Part shown: positions 36,603 to 44,301 of the stretch, piece by piece
Layout: each line of letters starts with the position of its first letter
Position numbering within the stretch: position 1 is the stretch's first letter
NCBI GenBank assembly: GCA_019187225.1
Contig: JABAQQ010000014.1
Span: forward strand, 124,001 to 188,000
Source of the DNA: Saprospiraceae bacterium
Lineage (GTDB): Bacteria > Bacteroidota > Bacteroidia > Chitinophagales > Saprospiraceae
Reading direction: 5' to 3'
Length of the DNA: 64,000 nt
The notes under the pieces: model-generated
Databases searched by the model: none
The model's input: only the letters and a program-made list of their open reading frames with translations
What the model was told of the DNA's origin: nothing
Program-made: the position numbers and the translations under genes

Positions 36603-38759
36603 TTACATGAATTTATCTGGTTCGTGCAAAATCAATCCGACCTCGCCGTGTTCGGTTTCGGATTGCGGAATGACAAAGGGGTATGAGCCGATGCCCTCCA
36701 ACTGGACATACTTTTTTGAGCTCCATTTCAGGGTGCTCCACGCTACTGGAATTTCCAGCCCGATACGCTCTTCCCATGTGCCGGATTCGTAAGCCGGGCG
36801 GTCGCTTTCGAGAATGCAGGTGGCGGATTCGATTTCCAAAGCGTCCACGATGACTGATTTCGGAAAATGCACCAGCTCCTGCATTTTGTATTTACCATTC
36901 GTGAAAACAAGGTGGACGTCAATTTCGCGGCTCTCCACCGTCGGGTAAACGGCATCAATTTTCGCCTGAATCTCACTTTCCCGAAGCACTGCCCCGTCGG
37001 GCAACTGGGCAAAACTTCGCTCTAACACCTCCTTTTTGTACGGTAGCGCCGAACCCTCCGGGGCGAGGACGTGGGCTGGTTTGAAGTTGCCAATCGTCGT
37101 CACTTTCCGCACCCGGTTCACCCGCCCAAACCGCTGAACCAGCGCATCTAAGGGGGCGCATTCGCTAATCATGCGGTCGAAACTGATGTCCAAACTCACC
37201 TCGACGACCTGCGTGGAAATGACCAGACAGGGTGAAAACCTTTTGATTCCTCTGTTATTGAACTCACTGGTCAGACGTTTTTCCAAATCAACACGGTCTT
37301 TTCGCCGGAATCGGCTGTGAATCAGCATGATTTCAACTTCGGGAAATTCCGACTTCCATTTTTGGTAAGCAGCCTGCGCTGCTTTCACGGTGTTGTGGAT
37401 GAGCAGCACCCGCTCGCCGCCAGCAAATGCTTTTTCCAAAATTTCGTGGACGCTCTCTGGGTCGTTTTTTTCTTTGAAAACGGTGTGTCGGTTGAATTTT
37501 TCAAGTTCCTCGTCGGGCAACCGAACCTCGTAGACCTGCCCGCTGCCGCCGATCAAATCCAGCAATTTTTGGTACAAAGTCGTAGGAATCGTCGCTGTGC
37601 CGATGTGGACGCGGCAGTCGAGTCGCAGCAGGGTGCGGACGATTTCATGCACCATTGCCCCCGACCATTCGGTATAAGTGTGAATTTCGTCGAGGATTAC
37701 ATCCGCGCCCCGGAGATCGAGCATCACCGTTTCAAAACCCGAAGTGCCAAAAACGATGCTGGCGATTTGGTGCGGGGTCAGCACTTTTACACTTGCGCCG
37801 ACGAGCGGCTGGAGGGTTTGCTCGACCTGTTCGCCTTTTACTTTCAGCCGCGATGTAGAGTGAAGCAGACGTACGTCGAAATCGTCTTCGCCGGAAAACT
37901 CCTTGACTGCTGATTTTATCCGGTCGAACATCGAATTGATCGAAGCCTGAAACGGCAACGTGTAAAACACCCGTCCCTGGCAGCGGCGCAGCAAAAAATC
38001 GGTCTTGCCCGCCCCGGTCGGCGCGACGACGAGCGTATGCGGACGCGGATCGTCGGTATTGGTCGTCGAAAGCGGGTACAGTTCGTGCCGACGATTTTCC
38101 GCCCGAAACCATTCGAGATTGGGCGTTTTGAAGGTTTTTTTCAAAACATCGCCGACTTCGTGGTTGAAAGCCGAGGCAAAATGGTCGGCTGCCCGGAGCA
38201 AACCTTTCCAGCTTGACCAACCACGCGGGCGGCGTTCGCAGTAAGCGATGGCGTATTGAAAAGCTATTTCGGCTTCTTTCTCCGAAATCGGGCGCACCTC
38301 TAGACCAAACTGCTCCGCCACCCAAAGACCGGCCGGCGACCACGAATCCCAATCTCGAAGGTGAAAATCCAAAGCATCCGGGGCTTCATCCGCCATATCG
38401 AGCAAGCCAAAGCCTTTGGGGTCGCCTTTGACCGATTTGTGGTGCGCTACCACCAGGTCAATCAAAGTGTCCCATTCTTCTTTTGAAAAAAGAGGTAAAA
38501 AACCGAGCGAGGACAATTCGTGCCGATGTGTTTTGAACCGTTCAAATTCGCGCGGCTGCGGTAACTGCTGAATTTTATTCTGGAAATGCGGGTGCGCCTT
38601 GCCGAGGTCGTGCAGAATCGCGCCTTTTCGGGCGATTTCGATGGGAAAACCGAGGTCAACGGCAAATTTTTCAATCGCTGTCACGACGTACTGCGTGTGT
38701 TGTAGCAAGGTCAAACCGCCGTTCTCCCTGCTTTTTGCCAAAGGTTCATTTATTTGCAT
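36603..38759 (-). CDS. cas3: CRISPR-associated helicase-nuclease Cas3
   Basis: The protein is 718 residues, with HD nuclease and SF2 helicase in one chain. HD part: H21, H50-D51 (ILHDLGKAHPHF), H78-H80 and VVAHH (105-107), with D192 in LLRAADHF. Helicase part: Walker A APTGAGKT at 246-253, DEIH at 357-360, GTATIP, then QVVEVSLDISFD and QRFGRVNR. Cas3 is recruited by Cascade, unwinds and degrades the target strand. The C-terminal domain is short. It starts 3 bp after cas5 and ends 18 bp before cas8. Confidence 0.95.
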   Translation of the reverse strand: MQINEPLAKSRENGGLTLLQHTQYVVTAIEKFAVDLGFPIEIARKGAILHDLGKAHPHFQNKIQQLPQPREFERFKTHRHELSSLGFLPLFSKEEWDTLIDLVVAHHKSVKGDPKGFGLLDMADEAPDALDFHLRDWDSWSPAGLWVAEQFGLEVRPISEKEAEIAFQYAIAYCERRPRGWSSWKGLLRAADHFASAFNHEVGDVLKKTFKTPNLEWFRAENRRHELYPLSTTNTDDPRPHTLVVAPTGAGKTDFLLRRCQGRVFYTLPFQASINSMFDRIKSAVKEFSGEDDFDVRLLHSTSRLKVKGEQVEQTLQPLVGASVKVLTPHQIASIVFGTSGFETVMLDLRGADVILDEIHTYTEWSGAMVHEIVRTLLRLDCRVHIGTATIPTTLYQKLLDLIGGSGQVYEVRLPDEELEKFNRHTVFKEKNDPESVHEILEKAFAGGERVLLIHNTVKAAQAAYQKWKSEFPEVEIMLIHSRFRRKDRVDLEKRLTSEFNNRGIKRFSPCLVISTQVVEVSLDISFDRMISECAPLDALVQRFGRVNRVRKVTTIGNFKPAHVLAPEGSALPYKKEVLERSFAQLPDGAVLRESEIQAKIDAVYPTVESREIDVHLVFTNGKYKMQELVHFPKSVIVDALEIESATCILESDRPAYESGTWEERIGLEIPVAWSTLKWSSKKYVQLEGIGSYPFVIPQSETEHGEVGLILHEPDKFM

Positions 38760-38762
38760 GGG

Positions 38763-39350
38763 TCAGAAGGCGTTGGGTTGACGAATGGGATTTCCAATAA
38801 CCTTCAACTCCCCGAACATGGAATCGCCGAAGGCGAAGCGGTTGTGTCCGACCTTGAAGCCCTCTCCCGCTTCGCGGAAAAGCAGTTCAAAGCCCTCGAT
38901 TTGGTCAAATTCCTCCTCCTCGTAAATGGTCAGCAATTCTTCGGGAAGCAAAACATCTTCGTTTCGGCAAAGACAGATGTGCTGACTAAATGCATGTTCT
39001 GCGTCCGTTTTTTCCAAAAAAGCGAGGTAGAGATTGGGTTCGAGCATCACATTTCGGGTTAAGATGGATAATTCGCGCAACCGATATTTTTTTTTCTCAA
39101 CCGTTTTGACCACCTCTGCTTTCGACCAAGTACGTTCCTGTTGCGCACTTAGCCCCATGTAATTGAGCCGATGTCGCTTGATTTTCAGGATTTTGCCCGG
39201 ATGTTCGAGCATTTCCGGGAAAAGTTTTTTCTCCATGCCTTCGATGATTGAAGGCGTTAGGAACTGCTGCGAGAAGGTTTCGCTGTCGCGGACGGCCGTC
39301 CACGGTTTGATGTAGCCGAAAGTCCCGGCGTATTTGACGACATAAAACAT
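38763..39350 (-). CDS. cas5: Putative Cas5 (divergent)
   Basis: The ATG at 39350 (MFYVVKYAGTFGYIKPWTAV) is preferred; a TTG lies 12 bases upstream. The protein is 195 residues, within the small Cas5 range. The first strand followed by F-x-x-x-K-P and RDSETFSQQFLTPSIIEGME is a plausible variant of the Cas5 pattern (first strand, Phe-Lys, Arg, then Pro-Ser-x-Ile-x-Gly). A second half rich in short strands (AFGDSMFGELKVIGNP) fits a RAMP fold. Cas5 caps the 5' handle of the crRNA. It stands where cas5 is expected, between cas6 and cas3. Confidence 0.7.
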   Translation of the reverse strand: MFYVVKYAGTFGYIKPWTAVRDSETFSQQFLTPSIIEGMEKKLFPEMLEHPGKILKIKRHRLNYMGLSAQQERTWSKAEVVKTVEKKKYRLRELSILTRNVMLEPNLYLAFLEKTDAEHAFSQHICLCRNEDVLLPEELLTIYEEEEFDQIEGFELLFREAGEGFKVGHNRFAFGDSMFGELKVIGNPIRQPNAF

Positions 39351-39368
39351 GGCGTTGTGCAAGGATTT

Positions 39369-40028
39369 TTATTGAAGTGAACCGAAACCGATACCAGTAG
39401 AATTACCCACTCCGACATCCCACGCGAAGCCAATTTGCTCAGGGCTGCCTTCGAGAATGACCGGGCAATAATTGACCTTGTTTTGAATGCCCCGGTAGGT
39501 ACTGAGTTTGGTTTTGGCAGCGTGGTGATCACGGTCGAATCGGGCAGCCGCCCCGGAAACAGGCAATCCTGCTTTCGACAATTTAAAGTGAAAGGTTTCA
39601 GTCAAAAGTGTGTCTGTTTCCGCCTCGTCGAAAGTGAAATGCTTTTGTCGTCCGTCGAGGTTACGCTTGACCAAAACTGGACTGCCAAGATAAAAACGGG
39701 TGCCGGATTCATAGGTCGGAGTATCGCGTAGCGTGACTTCGATGACCTTCATACCGAAGGCGATTAGTGGATCGTCCAAAATGCCGTTGATCAATTTTTT
39801 TATCAAGTCCGTGTCGTGGGCGCTGATGAACCAGTCGGCGCCATTGGGAAAAACCAGTCCGTTATTGCCCAATCCACGTCCCCCCCGGAGCCACGAAAGT
39901 GAGTAAAATGAAAGTTGGTCGTGGACATCGTTTTTGCCGAGCCACTTGTGCATGGCGCCGACCAGGTTGACCTGGTGGTCGAAGGGAACGACTTCCTTGT
40001 TTTTTGAGAGTTTTAGATAAATTCTCAT
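39369..40028 (-). CDS. cas6: Cas6-like crRNA endoribonuclease (operon copy)
   Basis: The protein is 219 residues, first gene of the cas operon, starting MRIYLKLSKNKEVVPFDHQV. The end GNSTGIGFGSLQ is the C-terminal glycine-rich loop of Cas6 proteins, and the opening strand followed by a helix (LVGAMHKWLG) fits the first ferredoxin-like domain. H22 or a nearby His is a candidate general base. It would process the array transcript at the base of the repeat hairpin. A second, longer Cas6 lies 2.3 kb upstream; which one serves this array is unknown. cas5 follows 18 bp later. Confidence 0.8.
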   Translation of the reverse strand: MRIYLKLSKNKEVVPFDHQVNLVGAMHKWLGKNDVHDQLSFYSLSWLRGGRGLGNNGLVFPNGADWFISAHDTDLIKKLINGILDDPLIAFGMKVIEVTLRDTPTYESGTRFYLGSPVLVKRNLDGRQKHFTFDEAETDTLLTETFHFKLSKAGLPVSGAAARFDRDHHAAKTKLSTYRGIQNKVNYCPVILEGSPEQIGFAWDVGVGNSTGIGFGSLQ

Positions 40029-40174
40029 ATTTCATTATTTTACGTTTACAAAGGTTTCCTCCCCTACCCCCGAACCCATTTCCCCACCCCCTCAAAAAAA
40101 TCTTATCCATCTCGAAAACACAGCGCCAATCCCATACCAAACAGCCCGGAAGTAACAAAATAGGGTCATATATC
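40029..40174. promoter_or_regulatory. Presumed cas operon promoter region
   Basis: 146 bp without a gene, upstream of the first gene of the cas operon and next to the repeat cluster. On the minus strand AACCTTTGTAAACG about 20 bases before the cas6 start resembles part of the Bacteroidota -7 box (TAnnTTTG), but no clear -33 element is seen. Confidence 0.35.
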
Positions 40175-41866
40175 ATTCACATTCAACCGCTTCTCGGTTG
40201 CGAAACGCCTGGGTTTCCTGCTTCCCGGATGGACATCCGGGTTATTCAAATTCAACCCCTTCAGGGTTTTGAGGTTGCAGGCATCATAAACACCGACGCA
40301 CTTTACGGGCAGGGCACCTTAACCACACACCCCTAACCCCGAAGGGGTTGAACGTGAATAACCCCGGAAAGCGTTCCGGGGGAAACACGGCGCGCTTTCC
40401 GGGGAAAACACACACCGCTTTCCGGAAGGACACGCTACACGCTCCGGAAGGACACGCTACACGCTCCGGAAGGACACGCTACATGCTCCGGGGGAGACAC
40501 GCTACACGCTCCGGGGGAGACACGCCACGCTTTCCAGGCAGCCTCCACCCCATGCACCCCTAACCCCGAAGGGGTTGAACGTGAATAACCCCGGAACACT
40601 TTCCGGGGGAAACACGGCGCGCTCTCCGGGGAAGACACGCACCGCTTTCCGGAAGGACACGCTACACGCTCCAGAGGGATACGCCACGCTTTCCAGGCAG
40701 CCTCCACACCCCACACACACCTAACCCCGAAGGGGTTGAACGTGAATAACCCCGGAACGCTTTCCGGGGAGATACGCCACGCTTTCCGGGGAAAACACAC
40801 ACCGCTTTCCGGAAGGACACGCTACACGCTCCGGGGGAGATACGCCACGCTTTCCAGGCAGCCTCCATACCCCACGCATCCCTAACCCCGAAGGGGTTGA
40901 ACGTGAATAACCCCGGAACGCTTTCCGGGGAAGGTACGGAACGCTTTCCGGGGAAGGTACGGAACGCGCTCCGGAGAAGGTACGGAACGCTTTCCGGAGA
41001 AGGTACGGAACGCTTTCCGGGGAGATACGCCACGCGCTCCGGGGGAGGCACGGAACGCGCTCCAGGGGAAACACGCACCGTTTTCCGGGGGAAACAAGAC
41101 ACACTCTCCAGGGTGAACCCGCATCACAAGGCATTCACATTCAACCGCTTCGCGGTTGCGTAACGCTTGGGCTTCCTGCTCCCCGGATGTCCATCCGGGG
41201 TTATTCGTATTTAACCCCTTCGGGGTTTTGAGGTCGTATGCATCATTACCCTGCACCGCATTTCGGGCACAACCCGCACCCCACACACCCCTAACCCCGA
41301 AGGGGTTGAACGTGAATAACCCCGGAACGCTTTCCGGGGGAGGCACGGAACGCTTTCCGGGGGAGGCACGGAACGCTTTCCGGGGGAGGCACGGAACGCT
41401 TTCCGGGGGAGGCACGGAACGCGCTCCAGGGAAAACACGCACCGCTTTCCGGGGGAAACAAGACACACTCTCCAGGGTGAACCCGCATCACAAGGCATTC
41501 ACATTCAACCGCTTCGCGGTTGCGTAACGCTTGGGCTTCCTGCTCCCCGGATGTCCATCCGGGGTTATTCGTATTTAACCCCTTCGGGGTTTTGAGGTCG
41601 TATGCATCATTACCCTGCACCGCATTTCGGGCACAACCCGCACTACACACATCCCTAACCCCGAAGGGGTTGAACGTGAATAACCCCGGAACACTTTCCG
41701 GGGAAGGTACGGAACGCGCTCCGGGGGAGGCACGGAACGCTTTCGGGGGAGGCACGGAACGCGCTCCGGGGGAGGCACGGAACGCGCTCCGGGGGAGGCA
41801 CGGAACGCGCTCCGGGGGAGGCACGGAACGCGCTCCGGGGGAGGCACGGAACGCTTTCGGGGGGGC
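40175..41866. repeat. REP-like palindromic repeat cluster adjoining a RAYT-type transposase
   Basis: 1.7 kb made almost wholly of GC-rich repeats. (a) Six copies of a hairpin AACCCCGAAGGGGTT followed by GAACGTGAATAACCCCGG, beginning at 40335, 40562, 40723, 40884, 41293 and 41657. (b) Runs of a roughly 23-bp imperfect palindromic unit of the type GGCACGGAACGCGCTCCGG. (c) Three copies of a roughly 150-bp block that starts CATTCACATTCAACCGCTTC and includes TTAACCCCTTCGGGGTTT in the opposite orientation, near 40175 (divergent), 41137 and 41497. Units (a) and (c) face each other like REP pairs (BIMEs). The block ends flush with the transposase gene. All open frames within it are low-complexity by-products of the repeats. 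Confidence 0.85.
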
Positions 41867-42313
41867 CTACTCCAGGTATTTCTCATCGAACTTGATCTTA
41901 TGCTCCCGCAGCAATTCCATCAGTTCCTCCCGGTATGTCTTGACCCGGTGGTGTTCTTCCTGGTTCTTCACGTATTCTATCAGATTCTTTTTGGCTTCGA
42001 TAGAATAGGTGAACGCGCCATATCCTATCTGCCAGTCTTCAAAATCCGGGAACAGGCCGTTTTCCTTGATATAACCCGAACTGGCGATCTTGATATCTTT
42101 CACCAAAAAAGCCAGTGCCACCGTCGGGTGTATGTGCGTGACGATGTGGATATGATCTTCTATGCCGTTAATGCGATACAAGTGGCATTTTTTGTTATCG
42201 AGAAGTCCCCAGATGTATTGAAACAAGGCTGGTCGGTTTTCTTTGTCAAGTGCCGGTTTTCGATATTTCGTGCTGAATACGATCTGATACAGTAGTTGTG
42301 TGTAAGTACTCAT
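41867..42313 (-). CDS. IS200/IS605-family Y1 transposase, REP-associated type
   Basis: I start at the ATG at 42313 (MSTYTQLLYQIVFSTKYRKP), giving 148 residues, normal for this family. The HUH metal motif is in EDHIHIVTHIHP. The catalytic Tyr lies in the helix KKNLIEYVKNQEEHHR, preceded by GYGAFTYS. Such proteins cut and join single-stranded DNA at hairpins. A solitary copy next to dense palindromic repeats fits a RAYT, the enzyme credited with spreading REP sequences. The start codon is 2 bases from the stop of the upstream cas6, so the gene may be carried on the same transcript. Confidence 0.85.
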   Translation of the reverse strand: MSTYTQLLYQIVFSTKYRKPALDKENRPALFQYIWGLLDNKKCHLYRINGIEDHIHIVTHIHPTVALAFLVKDIKIASSGYIKENGLFPDFEDWQIGYGAFTYSIEAKKNLIEYVKNQEEHHRVKTYREELMELLREHKIKFDEKYLE

Positions 42314-42315
42314 GG

Positions 42316-43128
42316 TTACAAATATTTTGTGATAGCGGTGTTTCTGACAATCATCTCCCCGCACCCGAATCCCTCCGCATTCCCTCTCCCCCACCCCGCC
42401 AGCAAGCCCACTTCCAGCAACTCCCGCGGCATATCTACTTCAAAATCGAACATCCAGCCCTTCACCCTTGTCTCCGCCGGGGTACCGGCTTTGATGGTGA
42501 CCAATTTCGATCGCGGCGGCTGGCCGACTGGTCGAAAAGCGAAACGCGCGGCATCCCACCACGCGGGTGGAGGCTGGCCGGTCGCGGCGGCGTATTTGTC
42601 CAACAGGTTGAGAAACAGCAACCTGCCAAAGTCCGGATCGTCGGGGTGCAGGTATTCGTCGGGCCGGTTGTCGGGGCGTTTGCGGGCAACGACTAAGGGC
42701 GAGAGTATGCGGACAGTCAACGGCCCTGCGTGCAGGGGCAGCGACGGCGGGCGCATTTCCACCGTCTGCACCGCGAACCGGGCCCGGCTGATGCGGTCGC
42801 CAAGGCTAAATTGTTGCTCCCGGAACAGCCCGCGCACGAATTCCTCCGCCGTGCGGTCGAGGTAGAATCCGATGATAAAAGAGACTTCCCGGCTCCCGAC
42901 GTGCAACCGGTCGCCTTCGAGGATGCGCTTAGGTACGTTCAGATGTGAAAAGCAAAAGAGTTTGAACGATTTGCGCCCGGTGGTATAACCCTGGCGGTGC
43001 AGGAATTCGGAATAGGCCGCGTCGGCGTTTTGCAGCACCTTGTAAATCCAGGCCGAGAGTTCGTACTGGTAGTTGACCGGCAACACTGGTTTTTCATCGA
43101 GGCATCGAAGCGTGATTTTGAATTGCAT
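42316..43128 (-). CDS. cas6: CRISPR-associated endoribonuclease Cas6 (second copy)
   Basis: I start at the ATG at 43128 (MQFKITLRCLDEKPVLPVNY); the longer frame to 43164 adds 12 unlikely residues. The protein is 270 residues. LPVNYQYELSAWIYKVL is the classic opening of Bacteroidota and Firmicutes Cas6, VSFIIGFYLDRTAEEFVRGLF fits the middle, and LLAGWGRGNAEGFGCGEMIV is the glycine-rich RNA-binding loop. It differs clearly from the 219-residue Cas6 of the operon and is closer to the canonical family. It lies between the WYL regulator (upstream) and the transposase (2 bp downstream). Confidence 0.9.
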   Translation of the reverse strand: MQFKITLRCLDEKPVLPVNYQYELSAWIYKVLQNADAAYSEFLHRQGYTTGRKSFKLFCFSHLNVPKRILEGDRLHVGSREVSFIIGFYLDRTAEEFVRGLFREQQFSLGDRISRARFAVQTVEMRPPSLPLHAGPLTVRILSPLVVARKRPDNRPDEYLHPDDPDFGRLLFLNLLDKYAAATGQPPPAWWDAARFAFRPVGQPPRSKLVTIKAGTPAETRVKGWMFDFEVDMPRELLEVGLLAGWGRGNAEGFGCGEMIVRNTAITKYL

Positions 43129-43230
43129 CGTTTGGTCGGGTTGGTTGTGCGATTGAATTGACAAGACAAAGATTTGGGTATCCTTTACGAACTGATTTCC
43201 ATACCCCCTCCTCCGCAGGCCGGAATTTTT

Positions 43231-44157
43231 TCAGAATTTCATTTTTTCCACTTCATGCCGCAGGTGTTCACGGAGCGAATCGGGAGCAATGACTTCGATG
43301 TCGAGGTGATAAAAGCCGAGGATGAAATTGGAAAGGCCGTAGAAATTGTGATTCACATGGGCCTGAAAATCGAAGTAGTTCGGATCGCTGGTCGCTTCAA
43401 TGTATTTTCTGGTGAGCGGATAGCGTTCCAGCAATTCGTTGCGCGCGCCAACGCTCAAGCGCAGGTGGACATTTACTTGTTGGTTGGTCACAATGCGGAA
43501 CGGATCCGTATTCATTACGTTATGATGTCCTTCGTATTCCCAGGGTCTTCCGGTGAGTTTTACTCTGACAAAACGAGTCATGCGAAAATGTAAAACTGCC
43601 CTTTTTTCGACTTCGTAGGCATGTAACATATCGTCTTCTGCCGCGATGTGGAACGGCTCCACCAGACGATCGCTAACCTGACCGCTGTTCGACGAGTGGT
43701 ATTCCTCCAAAATGACCATGCGTTTTTCGTCTCTGGCCTGTTGGAGCAAGTCAATTTTGGTAAGATATGGCTTACGCAGGTTGGCGAAGCCAAGACGGCT
43801 GTAATCATAGAGCGAGTGCAGCTTTTGCTTCAGCGAAGCCTGCTGCTCCGGCGTGGTGCGCAGATTGTCAATCGCTTCAAACAGCAAGGCACGCTCCTCT
43901 TCTGAAAAATAGAGCAGCTCACCCGCTTTTTTCAGCGTCTTGTCTTTGATAAAATAGTAGCGGTATTTTTCATCTCGGTCCATCTCAAACCCGGCAGAAA
44001 TAAATGCCTCGAAATCGCCCGTGATGGTATCCGGGTGTACGCCGTAAATTTCGGAGAGTTCCTGTCGCGTATAGCGTTTAGGTTGTTCGATGATGGCGCG
44101 CAGGATGCGCAGCAAACGGGTCTTTGTACCGTATTCGTTATCTTTTGGCATGGGCAC
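43231..44157 (-). CDS. WYL-domain transcriptional regulator
   Basis: The protein is 308 residues. The N-terminal winged helix-turn-helix reads YTRQELSEIYGVHPDTITGDFEAF (about 18-42). A WYL-type ligand-binding region is in the second half (DRLVEPFHIAAEDDMLHAYE, with FRMTRFVRVKL) and a C-terminal extension follows. Proteins of this class often sit beside CRISPR-cas loci and control them, sensing nucleic acids or nucleotides. It is the first gene of the leftward island, about 100 bp upstream of the second cas6, so control of that cas6 and perhaps the whole locus is likely. Confidence 0.85.
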   Translation of the reverse strand: MPMPKDNEYGTKTRLLRILRAIIEQPKRYTRQELSEIYGVHPDTITGDFEAFISAGFEMDRDEKYRYYFIKDKTLKKAGELLYFSEEERALLFEAIDNLRTTPEQQASLKQKLHSLYDYSRLGFANLRKPYLTKIDLLQQARDEKRMVILEEYHSSNSGQVSDRLVEPFHIAAEDDMLHAYEVEKRAVLHFRMTRFVRVKLTGRPWEYEGHHNVMNTDPFRIVTNQQVNVHLRLSVGARNELLERYPLTRKYIEATSDPNYFDFQAHVNHNFYGLSNFILGFYHLDIEVIAPDSLREHLRHEVEKMKF

Positions 44158-44236
44158 GAAGCGTGTTAAAGGAAGAACAAGATCAAATCGGCATAAAAAT
44201 AAGTCAATTTTTTTAAAATCCGCTCTGCTGCGCCGT

Positions 44237-44273
44237 AAAAAAGACAGGCCGCCCGGTTTCCCGGAGCGGCCTG
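44237..44273 (-). terminator. Rho-independent terminator of the TonB receptor gene
   Basis: On the minus strand CAGGCCGC...GCGGCCTG forms a GC-rich hairpin (44245-44273) followed by GTCTTTTTTAC. It lies 29 bp after the receptor stop codon and separates it from the WYL gene. Confidence 0.85.
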
Positions 44274-44301
44274 CGGCAATATTTAACCCGTGGACGAGGT
44301 A

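Larger units (their letters stand above)
40175..42313 (-). mobile_element. RAYT-REP unit inserted in the cas locus
   Basis: The transposase and its adjoining repeats together separate two cas6 genes that share orientation. I see no target duplication at the edges, consistent with IS200-like transposition, which makes none. Exact ends cannot be set by eye. Confidence 0.55.

Noticed and set aside
40348-41886. Overlapping Pro/Arg/Ser-rich frames of 70-190 codons on both strands
   Set aside because: Low-complexity by-products of the REP-like repeats, with no independent coding signal.
39369-43128. A second complete CRISPR system (type III) next to the long cas6
   Set aside because: No Cas10 or Csm/Cmr genes are present in the window; only the extra cas6 and regulator remain.
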